This document shows positions 25,947 to 33,904 of a stretch of 64,000 bases of DNA, piece by piece. Source of the DNA: an uncultured Roseibium sp. (lineage in GTDB: Bacteria > Pseudomonadota > Alphaproteobacteria > Rhizobiales > Stappiaceae); contig NZ_OY780958.1 in NCBI RefSeq assembly GCF_963675985.1, forward strand, positions 372,001-436,000. Direction: 5' to 3'. The notes below the pieces were generated by a model that made no database searches, had not been told where the DNA came from, and saw only the letters and a program-made list of their open reading frames with translations. The number at the start of each line of letters is the position of its first letter. Position 1 is the stretch's first letter. The translations under genes were made by a program, and so were the position numbers.

Positions 25947-26948
25947 ATGGCGCTTCCCGGCGCTTCCGCCAAATCATCGGTACAGCAGACGCCCTCTGGA
26001 TTGACCCGCACCGCCCCGGTGCTTGGAATATCCCTGAAACTCGGCTCGACGCTGCTGTTCGCCATCATGGTGGCGATGCTCAAGATCGCTGCCGAAACCG
26101 TGCCGATCGGCGAGATCGTCTTTGCCCGCAATTTCTTCGGCATGTTTCCGGTGCTGTTCATGGTCGCGTTTCGGGGAGAACTGGCGATCGCACTCAGGAC
26201 GTCCCGTCCGCTCAGCCATCTCGGGCGTTCGTCGGTCGGTATCTCCGCCATGATCCTGTCGTTCACGGGCTTCTCCCTTCTGCCTTTGCCTGATGCGACG
26301 GCGATCGGCTTCGCTACGCCGCTGTTCGTGGTGGTGCTCGCCTGGCTGGTGCTGCACGAAACCGTCCGGCTCTACCGCTGGAGCGCGGTTATCGTGGGAT
26401 TTTTCGGTATCCTGATCATCCTGTCGCCCCACCTGGGACAAGGCGACCTTGGCAGCAGCCAGATGATCGGGGCGGCCTGCTCGGCCCTGGCCGCGGTCTG
26501 CGCCGCCCTTGCGATGATCTTCGTGCGCAGGCTGTGCGAGACCGAGCGGACCACGACCATCGTGACCTGGTTCTCCGGCTCGGCCACGCTGCTTGCCCTG
26601 CTGACGATTCCGCTCGGGTTCGTTTTCCCGGACCAGGCCTGGGTGATGCCGGACGGAGATACAGCCTTCATCCTGATGATGGTCGGGCTTGCCGGCGGCG
26701 TCGGCCAGATCCTCCTCACCCAGAGCTATCGCTTCGCCGATGCCTCGACGATCGCACCCTTCGACTACGCCAACATGATCTGGGCCGTGATCCTGGGATA
26801 CTTCGTGTTTTCGGAAATCCCTGTGTGGCAAGTCCTGGTCGGCGCGGCGATCGTCATCGCGGCGGGGATCTTCGTGATCTTCCGGGAGCATCGCCTGGGC
26901 CTTGACCGGACAAAGGCCCGTCGGGCGTCGACGCCATCGAGATCGTGA
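25947..26948 (+). CDS. DMT-superfamily (EamA) membrane transporter
   Basis: A 333-residue inner-membrane protein with about ten helices in two EamA repeats (ISLKLGSTLLFAIMVAMLKI, ATAIGFATPLFVVVLAWLVLHE, IAPFDYANMIWAVILGYFVF). The PLPDATAIGFATPLF segment is characteristic of this exporter group. It resembles the protein at 8484-9485 in length and family but differs in sequence. Upstream 208 bp are free of genes. The substrate is unknown; relatives export amino acids, purines or other metabolites. Confidence 0.83.
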   Translation: MALPGASAKSSVQQTPSGLTRTAPVLGISLKLGSTLLFAIMVAMLKIAAETVPIGEIVFARNFFGMFPVLFMVAFRGELAIALRTSRPLSHLGRSSVGISAMILSFTGFSLLPLPDATAIGFATPLFVVVLAWLVLHETVRLYRWSAVIVGFFGILIILSPHLGQGDLGSSQMIGAACSALAAVCAALAMIFVRRLCETERTTTIVTWFSGSATLLALLTIPLGFVFPDQAWVMPDGDTAFILMMVGLAGGVGQILLTQSYRFADASTIAPFDYANMIWAVILGYFVFSEIPVWQVLVGAAIVIAAGIFVIFREHRLGLDRTKARRASTPSRS

Positions 26949-26967
26949 TTGGTTTGATTGGCTGATG

Positions 26968-26985
26968 GCGCGGGTTTTCCCGCGC
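26968..26985. terminator. Weak hairpin between convergent genes
   Basis: A 7-bp GC stem GCGCGGG/CCCGCGC closes a TTTT loop between the convergent DMT and metalloprotease-like genes. No T-run follows on either strand, so it is only a possible terminator. Confidence 0.35.
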
Positions 26986-27002
26986 GTCGCATCACATGCC
27001 TG

Positions 27003-27794
27003 TTATGCTGAGGCGGGGAATTCGAAGTCCCTCGGCGCGAAGGGGATCAGGTTTTTAGAGCGAAGCGCCTTTGCCCATTTTTCAGCATAGCTGTGCGCGT
27101 ATTGTTCCTTTTCAACATTGGGTTTGGCGAAGTACAAATCTGCCGCCAGATCCAAGTCCTCCTGAGCCAATACATCGTTTTCGTAGTGTTGCCAGTGACC
27201 CAGTTCATGAAGCAGGGTGCGATGGAGAACCGTGTTTCTGAGTGCCGTTTCCGTGAGTCGGCTGGTCGAATGCCGTTTTGTCTTTTCAAACTCATGACCG
27301 TCTTCCTTAAGACGTTCAAACTCGGCTCTGTCTTCTACGTCCAGCTTGTGGCTCCAACGCAATTTCGCACCGAGTTCCTGAGCTTCCAGGAAAATGGCGG
27401 GTCCGCGAAGATCACCGATTTCTGCGTGATAGATAAGGCGGCCCCACACCGGGCATTGCTGGCGCTGTTTGCGGGTAGGTTGCCGGAAAATGACATAGTC
27501 CAGCAAACGATGTTCATTGTCCGGGAGCATCGATAAAAGATGGATAACATCCTCGGGCGAGCAACCGTAGCTGAATCCTTCGCTGGGCCTTTCGTAAAGG
27601 ATTTTGATGGTGTCGTCGCCAATCTGGTAATCCTTGACGAAGTCCGGCCGGATGCGTTCGTAGTAACAGCTGAAGTTACCATTGCTGTCCTGCCAGCTTT
27701 CTGGAATCCGCATCCTGTTGGACTGGCCGTGCCCCGATAGCGCCGTGCCGATGTTCCGGTTCCGACGTTCCGGTCTCCAGACGGGTGTTGGCAT
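27003..27794 (-). CDS. Unknown protein with a HELGH zinc-metalloprotease motif
   Basis: A 263-residue protein with no signal peptide or membrane helix. I do not recognise the family. The key feature is LLHELGHWQHYENDV, where His196-Glu197-His200 form an HExxH zinc motif; a Glu at 228 or 230, or His234, could supply the third ligand. The N-terminal half contains aromatic residues and a Cys pair (Cys78, Cys114). ATG at 27794 follows GGAG at suitable spacing, though ATG at 27713 is possible. It is followed after 49 bp by no gene on the same strand. Codon use is less typical of the window (more A/T at third positions), which may reflect transfer. Confidence 0.55.
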   Translation of the reverse strand: MPTPVWRPERRNRNIGTALSGHGQSNRMRIPESWQDSNGNFSCYYERIRPDFVKDYQIGDDTIKILYERPSEGFSYGCSPEDVIHLLSMLPDNEHRLLDYVIFRQPTRKQRQQCPVWGRLIYHAEIGDLRGPAIFLEAQELGAKLRWSHKLDVEDRAEFERLKEDGHEFEKTKRHSTSRLTETALRNTVLHRTLLHELGHWQHYENDVLAQEDLDLAADLYFAKPNVEKEQYAHSYAEKWAKALRSKNLIPFAPRDFEFPASA

Positions 27795-27843
27795 AAGATG
27801 TCTCCGGGCTTTCCGGATTTATGCCGCCAGAATTAGACGGCTC

Positions 27844-28080
27844 TCAGAAAGCCTTGAATGTAATGATTGTTTTCGTGTCCTGGATGCCGTCGACCGGGTG
27901 GACCTTTTCATTGACGAAATGGCCGATGTCCGTGGCGTCGTCGACATAGAACTTGACGAGAAGATCGTAGTCGCCGCTGGTCGAGTAGATCTCGCTGGCG
28001 ATTTCCGCATCCGCAATCCCGTTGGCGACCTTGTAGGTCTCGCCGAGCTTGCATTTGATCATCACGAAAAACGGAATCAT
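27844..28080 (-). CDS. Stand-alone Lrp/AsnC ligand-binding (RAM) domain protein
   Basis: A 78-residue protein that consists only of the RAM domain of Lrp/AsnC regulators: MIPFFVMIKCKLGETYKVAN, EIYSTSGDYDLLVKFYV and IQDTKTIITFKAF are the strands and helices of the alpha-beta sandwich. No DNA-binding helix-turn-helix is present. GGAGGG precedes ATG at 28080; a longer reading frame from 28161 adds residues unlike the family. Such proteins bind amino acids and can form mixed oligomers with full-length Lrp proteins. It is divergent from the thi operon at 28387. Confidence 0.8.
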   Translation of the reverse strand: MIPFFVMIKCKLGETYKVANGIADAEIASEIYSTSGDYDLLVKFYVDDATDIGHFVNEKVHPVDGIQDTKTIITFKAF

Positions 28081-28200
28081 GGAACCCTCCAGGAGTTGGC
28101 CCGAAATCTCTCTGACCTTGGACATGGCCCATCTGAATGGCGCAGTCAATCGCACGGCCAAATTTCCGATGCTTGCAATTCATGTTCCGAGTTGTTAGCT

Positions 28201-28303
28201 CTCAAAACGTCTCATGGGGGTGCCCGGCGTGTCTGACCGGGCTGAGAGGCATACGGCCAACTCCTTGAACCTGATCCGGTTTGAACCGGCGGAGGGATTT
28301 GAG
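28201..28303 (+). promoter_or_regulatory. TPP riboswitch (THI element)
   Basis: The conserved core is present: GGGGTGCCCGG, then GGGCTGAGAGGCATA, then TTGAACCTGATCCGGTTTGA and GCGGAGGGA. The closing P1 stem pairs CTCAAA (28201-28206) with TTTGAG (28298-28303). It lies 84 bp before the thiM start and no clear terminator follows, so thiamine pyrophosphate probably acts by hiding the thiM ribosome site (GGAGG at 28374-28378). Loss of TPP should increase thiM-thiD and the downstream TRAP gene. Confidence 0.93.
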
Positions 28304-28386
28304 ATGACTGTTCTGACGGCTGCGGCCACCCTGTCATCACCACATGATTTTTCGATTTCCGATCCGTGTTTCGCGGAGGATCTCTC

Positions 28387-29148
28387 ATGACGACTCCGAT
28401 GCCGGCCTTCGATTCAGGCATCGCGGCGGACCTGCTTGAGCGATTGCGGCGAAAGGCGCCCAGGGTTCACTGCATCACCAACGCGGTCGCCCAGCATTTC
28501 ACGGCCAATGTTCTTTTGGCGCTGGGCGCCATCCCTTCCATGACGATTGCGCCGGAAGAGGTCGCGGCCTTCGCGGCGGGCGCCGATGCGCTGCTGGTCA
28601 ATCTTGGAATGCTCGACGACACCCGAAGGGCCGCCATTCCGAAGGCTGTCGAGGCGGCAAAGGCGGCCGTAAAGCCATTCGTTCTGGATCCGGTCTTCGT
28701 CAACCGGTCTCCGGTGCGCTGTTCCTATGCGCAGGAGTTGTTGACGGCGTCTCCGACTGTGCTCAGGGCGAACCGCGACGAACTGGCTGCGCTTTATCCC
28801 GGACAGGATTCGTTTGAAGCCTTTGCCGGGACTTCCGTGACGCTGGCGATGACGGGCGCGGAAGATATGGTTGCCGGGCCGGGCGGAACCTTGCGTCTTG
28901 CCAATGGTCATCCGCTGCTTGCCAGGGTGACGGCGACCGGCTGTGCGGGAGGGGCGGTGATCGCTGCGTTTCTTTCCGTATCCGACGATCCGGTACAGGC
29001 CGCGGCCGCTGCGCTCACCGTTTTCAATGTGGCCGGCGAAATGGCGGCGGAACGGGCGAGGGGGCCGGGCACCCTGGTGCCTGAGCTTCTGGACGCGCTC
29101 TACCTGATCGATGCACCCCAAATCGCCGACAGGCTGAAACGGATCTGA
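28387..29148 (+). CDS. thiM: Hydroxyethylthiazole kinase
   Basis: A 253-residue kinase that phosphorylates 4-methyl-5-hydroxyethylthiazole for thiamine salvage. CITNAVAQHFTANVLLALGA, LLVNLGMLD, PFVLDPVFVNRSP and VTATGCAGGAVIAAFLS match ThiM, with the catalytic Cys in TATGC. The more usual TGTGC has one Ala change. ATG at 28387 follows GGAGG at seven to eight bases; a GTG at 28366 is less likely. The TPP riboswitch immediately upstream and the adjacent thiD confirm the pathway. Confidence 0.92.
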   Translation: MTTPMPAFDSGIAADLLERLRRKAPRVHCITNAVAQHFTANVLLALGAIPSMTIAPEEVAAFAAGADALLVNLGMLDDTRRAAIPKAVEAAKAAVKPFVLDPVFVNRSPVRCSYAQELLTASPTVLRANRDELAALYPGQDSFEAFAGTSVTLAMTGAEDMVAGPGGTLRLANGHPLLARVTATGCAGGAVIAAFLSVSDDPVQAAAAALTVFNVAGEMAAERARGPGTLVPELLDALYLIDAPQIADRLKRI

Positions 29149-29174
29149 CCGACCGAATAATGCAGGAGAAAACC

Positions 29175-29978
29175 ATGACCGCCATTGCGGTAACCATCGC
29201 GGGCTCCGACTCCGGGGGCGGGGCCGGTATCCAGGCCGATCTGAAAAGCTTTTCTGCCAATGGCGTCTATGGGGCAAGCGTGCTGACCGCGCTGACCGCG
29301 CAGAATACGCTTGGGGTAACCGCGATCCACGATGTGCCCGCGGATTTCATCCGGGCTCAAATGGACGCGGTCTATTCCGACCTGAAGGTGAATGGGACCA
29401 AGATCGGCATGCTGTCGCAGCCGGAGGTGATCCGTGCGGTTACCGAAAGGCTCGGTGCTCATGAGACGGGGCCGGTGGTGTTCGACCCGGTGATGGTCGC
29501 AGCATCGGGAGATCCGCTCGTTGCCGATGACGCGGTTTCCGTTCTGATCGATGTCCTTGTCCCGAAGGTGGACCTGATCACGCCCAATCTGCATGAGGCG
29601 GCCCGGATGCTCGACGGCGCCGTCGCCGACGACGAGGCGGAGATGAGCCGGCAGGCGGCGAAGCTGAAAATGCTCGGAGCGAAAGCCGTGCTCTTGAAAG
29701 GCGGTCATGGCAGCGGCGCAGAGAGCGTCGACCTGTTGTTGACCGACGACGGCGAAACCTGGCTGCGGGCGCCGCGCCACGAGACGCTCAACACCCACGG
29801 GACCGGCTGCACGCTGTCGTCGGCGATTGCCGCAGGCCTGGCGAAGGGCGAGCCGATGGAAGAGGCGGTCCGGTTGGCCAAGGCTTATATCACCGTGGCC
29901 ATTTCTGCAGCAGACAACCTTCACATCGGTGCCGGCCACGGCCCGGTGCATCACTTCTTCGAGTTCTGGGAGAAATAG
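29175..29978 (+). CDS. thiD: Hydroxymethylpyrimidine/phosphomethylpyrimidine kinase
   Basis: A 267-residue kinase that phosphorylates the pyrimidine moiety of thiamine. TIAGSDSGGGAGIQADLKS at the N-terminus, VVFDPVMVAASG, DLITPNLHEAARML and NTHGTGCTLSSAIAAGLAKG at the active site are all typical of ThiD. GGAG stands before ATG at 29175. It follows thiM by 26 bp and precedes the TRAP binding-protein gene by one base. No thiE or thiamine synthesis genes are in the window, so this is a salvage operon. Confidence 0.93.
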   Translation: MTAIAVTIAGSDSGGGAGIQADLKSFSANGVYGASVLTALTAQNTLGVTAIHDVPADFIRAQMDAVYSDLKVNGTKIGMLSQPEVIRAVTERLGAHETGPVVFDPVMVAASGDPLVADDAVSVLIDVLVPKVDLITPNLHEAARMLDGAVADDEAEMSRQAAKLKMLGAKAVLLKGGHGSGAESVDLLLTDDGETWLRAPRHETLNTHGTGCTLSSAIAAGLAKGEPMEEAVRLAKAYITVAISAADNLHIGAGHGPVHHFFEFWEK

Positions 29979-29979
29979 G

Positions 29980-31092
29980 ATGACGGAACAGGCAAACACC
30001 AGGACGTTGTCCCGCCGGTCTGCGCTGGGATTGGCGGGAGCCGCCGCGGGGTCTGTTCTGGCGGCTCCGGCTCTTGCCGCAGACGGAGCGGCAACCATTG
30101 AATGGAAGATGGTCACCTCCTGGCCGAAGAACCTGCCCGGGCCGGGCGTGACCGCCCAGCGGATCTGCGACCGGATCACACTGATGTCGGGCGGCCGTCT
30201 GCGCGTCCGGCTCTATGCGGCCGGCGAACTGGTGCCGGCGCTCGGCGTGTTCGACGCGGTGTCGTCCAACACGGCCCACATGGGCCATACAGCCTCGTTC
30301 TTTTGGCAGGGCAAACTGCCGGCGGCCGTGTTCTTTACCGCCATCCCCTTCGGGCTGCTGCCCCTGGAGCATATCACCTGGATTGAGCAAGGCGGCGGTC
30401 AGGCGCTCTGGGACGAGCTTTACGCGCCGTTCAACATCAAGCCGGTGATGGCCGGAAACACGGGCGTTCAGATGGGGGGCTGGTTCAAGCGAGACATCAA
30501 TTCGCTGGCGGACCTGAAGGGCCTGAAAATCCGGATGCCGGGGCTGGGCGGCGAGGTCATGCGCCGCCTCGGTGCGACGCCGGTCAGTCTGCCGCCGGGC
30601 GAGTTGTTCCAGGCGTTGCAGAGCGGTGTGATTGATGCGACCGAATTCCTCGGACCGTGGAGCGACCGTGCCATGGGGTTCCAGAAGGTGACCAAGAATT
30701 ATTATGCACCGGGCTTTCACGAGCCGAATGGCACCGGGGAGGCGCTTTTGAGCAAGACCGCGCTCGAAGGGCTGCCTGAGGACCTGCAGGCCATCGTGCT
30801 GGAGGCCTGCAAGGCGGAAAACGGCCGTGCGCTGGCCGAGAGCGAATGGGAAAACGCGGCCAATCTTCAGGCGTTGCAGGAACAGGACGGCGTGACCGTC
30901 ACGTTCTATCCTGACGACGTCCTCGACGCGCTGCGGACCACATCGGCCGAGGTTCTTGACGAGTTCGCCGCGAGGGATGCGCTGAGCGGGAAGATCTACG
31001 AAAGCTACAAGGCGGCGCTGGCGCAGCTTGCGCCCTGGTCAAACGTGTCCATCCGCCGCTTCCTGAGCGCACGGGACGGCGAGGAAGCGTAG
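29980..31092 (+). CDS. TRAP transporter substrate-binding protein (DctP/TakP type), orphan
   Basis: A 370-residue periplasmic binding protein with a Tat signal (LSRRSALGLAGAAAG) cleaved near ALAADG. IEWKMVTSWPKNLPGPGVTAQ, GELVPALGVFDAVSSNTAHMG, MGGWFKRDINSLADLKGLKIRMP and GVIDATEFLGPWSD match the TakP-like group that binds 2-oxoacids and related anions. ATG follows the thiD stop by one base, so it belongs to the riboswitch-controlled operon. The membrane subunits DctQ and DctM are absent here. This suggests a role in uptake of a thiamine precursor or related compound; that role is inferred from context. Confidence 0.82.
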   Translation: MTEQANTRTLSRRSALGLAGAAAGSVLAAPALAADGAATIEWKMVTSWPKNLPGPGVTAQRICDRITLMSGGRLRVRLYAAGELVPALGVFDAVSSNTAHMGHTASFFWQGKLPAAVFFTAIPFGLLPLEHITWIEQGGGQALWDELYAPFNIKPVMAGNTGVQMGGWFKRDINSLADLKGLKIRMPGLGGEVMRRLGATPVSLPPGELFQALQSGVIDATEFLGPWSDRAMGFQKVTKNYYAPGFHEPNGTGEALLSKTALEGLPEDLQAIVLEACKAENGRALAESEWENAANLQALQEQDGVTVTFYPDDVLDALRTTSAEVLDEFAARDALSGKIYESYKAALAQLAPWSNVSIRRFLSARDGEEA

Positions 31093-31141
31093 GAGATGTG
31101 CGCCGAGCAGGATGAACCGCCCGGCGCAGGTTTTCGTCTTT

Positions 31142-31984
31142 CTATTCGGCTACGACCTTCTGGGTCTGCTCGCCGATGCCGGCGATGCCGAGGCGGATGT
31201 CGTCGCCGGGGGTCAGGAACTGCTGCGGCTTCATGCCCATGCCAACGCCGGGAGGCGTGCCCGTGGTGACCACATCGCCGGGCTCCAGCATCATGATCGT
31301 CGAGAGATAGGCAATCAGCGTCTTCACGGAGAAGATCATGGTCGAGGTGTTGCCGGTCTGGCGGCGTTCGCCGTTGACATCCAGGAACATGTCCAGGTTC
31401 TGCGGGTCGGCGATCTCGTCGCTGGTGACCAGAACGGGACCGAGCGGGCCGAAGGTCGGCGCGCTCTTGCCCTTGATCCACTGGCCCGTGCCGTCGATCT
31501 GCCAGGCGCGTTCGGACACGTCATTGCAGACGGTGTAGCCGGCAACATGGCCGAGCGCATTTGCCTCTGAGACCTGCCAGACCTTCTTTGAGATGATGAA
31601 TGCGAGCTCGACTTCCCAGTCGAGTTTCGACGCGCCCATCGGATAGACGATGTCGTCGTTCGGGCCGTTCAGGCTGCTCGGGGCCTTGGAGAAGACGACC
31701 GGTTCCGCCGGGATCGGCAGTCCGGACTCCTTGGCATGGTCGGCGTAGTTCAGGCCGATGGCGATGAAATGGCCGGTCCGGGAAATCGGTGCGCCGAGGC
31801 GCGGCGAACCTTCCACAGCGGGCAGGCTTGCCGGGTCGATCTGTTTCAACCGCTCCAGGGTCCCGCTTTCATAGGCGGCGGCATCCAGATCGGCAATGTG
31901 GGCCGAAAGGTCTCGCAACTGGCCGGTGCCATCGATCAGGCCGGGCTTTTCGGTGCCGGCTTCTCCGTAGCGAACAAGTTTCAT
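31142..31984 (-). CDS. Fumarylacetoacetate hydrolase-family protein
   Basis: A 280-residue enzyme of the FAH superfamily. GHFIAIGLNYADHAKESG, EPVVFSKAPSSLNGPND, KLDWEVELAFIISK and the C-terminal MMLEPGDVVTTGTPPGVGMG contain the metal-binding Glu-x-Glu and Asp residues. Relatives act as acylpyruvases, hydratases or decarboxylases in the breakdown of aromatic and sugar compounds. It lies 56 bp downstream of the SDR gene on the same strand, so the pair probably forms an operon. Substrate unknown; it is convergent with the TRAP gene. Confidence 0.85.
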   Translation of the reverse strand: MKLVRYGEAGTEKPGLIDGTGQLRDLSAHIADLDAAAYESGTLERLKQIDPASLPAVEGSPRLGAPISRTGHFIAIGLNYADHAKESGLPIPAEPVVFSKAPSSLNGPNDDIVYPMGASKLDWEVELAFIISKKVWQVSEANALGHVAGYTVCNDVSERAWQIDGTGQWIKGKSAPTFGPLGPVLVTSDEIADPQNLDMFLDVNGERRQTGNTSTMIFSVKTLIAYLSTIMMLEPGDVVTTGTPPGVGMGMKPQQFLTPGDDIRLGIAGIGEQTQKVVAE

Positions 31985-32040
31985 GTCTGTCTCTCAATCA
32001 GGTTCTGAACGGGCGTGATGCCGCGGCAGGAACTGCCCAC

Positions 32041-32820
32041 TCAGAAGGCGGCCGGATAAAGGCCGCCGTCCAGAAGGATGTTCTGACCGGTGATGTAGCC
32101 GGCATGGACCGAGCACAGGAAGGCGCAGGTCTGGCCGAATTCCTCCGCGTTGCCGAAGCGGCCCATGGGGATTTCGGCGGCCTGGGAGGCGCGGACATCC
32201 TCGATGCTCTTGCCGCTCATCTGGGCGGCTCGTTCGAAGCCGCCGCGCAGGCGGTCGGTGTCCATCTTGCCGGGCAGGATGTTGTTGATGGTCACGCCGG
32301 TTCCGGCGATCTGGCGGCAGACGCCTGCCAAAAAGGCAGTCAGGCCGGCGCGGGCGCCGCTCGACAGGTCCAGGCCTTCGATCGGCATGCGGACCGACAT
32401 GGAGGTGATGTTGACCACTCGTCCGAAGCCACGTTCCTGCATGCCCGGTACCAGCGCCTGGATCAGCTCGATCGGCGTGACCATGTTCTGGACCACGCCG
32501 TCCAGCATCGCCTCGCGGGTCAGCTCGGAAAAATCCTTGCGGGGCGGGCCGCCATTGTTGTTGACGAGGATATCCGCGTCGGGGCAGGCGTCCAGAAGGG
32601 CCTTCTGGCCGTCGCTGGTGGAGACATCGGCAGCGACGCTGGTCACGCCGACGTTGAAGCGCGCCTTTATGTCTGCCGCGGTTTTAGCCAGGGTTTCCTC
32701 GTTGCGTCCGTTCAGAACGACATCGCAGCCGGCTTCCGCCAGCGCGAACGCGCATCCGCGTCCCAGTCCGCGGCTGGATGCGCACACGATTGCCTTGCGG
32801 CCGGCAATTCCAAGATCCAT
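32041..32820 (-). CDS. Short-chain dehydrogenase-fold protein lacking the catalytic Tyr and Lys
   Basis: A 259-residue SDR with a Rossmann fold: ASSRGLGRG for the nucleotide, DILVNNNGG and VVNITSMSV (Ser140). The usual YxxxK is replaced: Ser153 and Arg157 lie at those positions in DLSSGARAGL, so the normal proton relay is absent. The C-terminal IPMGRFGNAEEFGQ and TGQNILLDGGLY are typical of the family. A branch of SDRs lacks these residues and may use a different chemistry or be regulatory. It is probably the first gene of an operon with the FAA hydrolase. Confidence 0.8.
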   Translation of the reverse strand: MDLGIAGRKAIVCASSRGLGRGCAFALAEAGCDVVLNGRNEETLAKTAADIKARFNVGVTSVAADVSTSDGQKALLDACPDADILVNNNGGPPRKDFSELTREAMLDGVVQNMVTPIELIQALVPGMQERGFGRVVNITSMSVRMPIEGLDLSSGARAGLTAFLAGVCRQIAGTGVTINNILPGKMDTDRLRGGFERAAQMSGKSIEDVRASQAAEIPMGRFGNAEEFGQTCAFLCSVHAGYITGQNILLDGGLYPAAF

Positions 32821-33018
32821 CTCCGTTCCCTTCGCATATTCGGTTCGTGCCAGGATTTCCGGGACGGCACAGTGTCTTTTGCGGAGACGGATTGCAAGGG
32901 GCAGGTCACCTGGATCGGTTCTGCGGCGGTCTGACCTAAGGTTAGGAGGCGACGGCGAAGTCTGCGCGCGGTGCAGGCCAAGTTAACCGGGATCTACCCG
33001 GTTGCGGCTGAGCGTCAA

Positions 33019-33058
33019 TTCAGGCATCCGGCGAAGTGTCATAATAGTGATACCTGAA
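33019..33058. promoter_or_regulatory. Imperfect inverted repeat in the SDR/phosphatase divergent region
   Basis: TTCAGGCATC (33019-33028) and GATACCTGAA (33049-33058) pair in nine of ten positions around a 20-base spacer. It lies 43 bp before the start at 33101. It may be an operator or an mRNA stem. Confidence 0.35.
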
Positions 33059-33100
33059 TCAAGTCTAAGGCCCTCCAATGAACGAATTGGAGTGGAAGTC

Positions 33101-33904
33101 ATGTCAGCGCCAGACAAGTCGCGACATTACCGGGCACTGTTTATTTCGGATGTTCACCTGGGAACCCGCGGTTGCCAGGCGGATCTGCTTCTCGATTTCC
33201 TGAAGGTGAACGATGCCGAGACAGTCTATCTCGTCGGCGACATCGTGGACGGATGGCGTCTGAAGCGCTCCTGGTATTGGCCGCAGCCGCACAATGACGT
33301 GGTGCAGAAGATCCTGCGCAAGGGCCGCAAAGGAGCCCGCATCGTCTACATTCCCGGCAATCACGACGAGTTCCTGCGCGATTTCCTCGGAACCCATTTC
33401 GGTGGAGTCGAGGTGACCGACAGCATCATCCACGAGACCGCGGACGGGCGCAATTACCTGGTCATTCACGGTGACCAGTTCGACGTGGTGATCCGGCATG
33501 CCAAATGGCTCGCCTTCTTCGGCGACAAGGCCTATGTGACCGCGCTAGGCCTGAACACCTGGGTCAATGTCCTGCGCAGACGTATCGGGCTGACCTACTG
33601 GTCCCTGTCCGCCTGGGCGAAGCTCAAGGTGAAGAACGCGGTGAATTTCATCGGACGGTTCGAGGAAGCCCTGTCGGACGAAGCTCGGCGTCAAGGGGTC
33701 CATGGCGTGATCTGCGGGCATATTCACCATGCCGCGGACCGGGACTTTAATGGCATCCACTATATCAATACAGGTGACTGGGTCGAGAGCTGTACTGCCG
33801 TGGCCGAGCACCATGATGGAACCTTCGAGGTGATCAGATGGGTCAATCCGGCGCAAGCCGAAGCGGTTCCGGCTCCGGCCAAGGAACGCCCGGTCGCTGC
33901 ATGA
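33101..33904 (+). CDS. LpxH-like metallophosphoesterase (UDP-2,3-diacylglucosamine diphosphatase family)
   Basis: A 267-residue cytoplasmic calcineurin-like phosphoesterase. The metal motifs are FISDVHLGTRG, VGDIVDGW, PGNHDEFLRD, HGDQFDVV and CGHIHHAA. It matches the LpxH-like family found in alphaproteobacteria, which clips diphosphate bonds in nucleotide-linked lipids. Alphaproteobacteria usually use LpxI for lipid A, so the role may be in another glycolipid. Start at 33101 follows GGAG; a longer frame to 33002 overlaps the inverted repeat. Its stop overlaps the next glycosyltransferase start by four bases (ATGA), which argues for a shared pathway. Confidence 0.8.
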   Translation: MSAPDKSRHYRALFISDVHLGTRGCQADLLLDFLKVNDAETVYLVGDIVDGWRLKRSWYWPQPHNDVVQKILRKGRKGARIVYIPGNHDEFLRDFLGTHFGGVEVTDSIIHETADGRNYLVIHGDQFDVVIRHAKWLAFFGDKAYVTALGLNTWVNVLRRRIGLTYWSLSAWAKLKVKNAVNFIGRFEEALSDEARRQGVHGVICGHIHHAADRDFNGIHYINTGDWVESCTAVAEHHDGTFEVIRWVNPAQAEAVPAPAKERPVAA

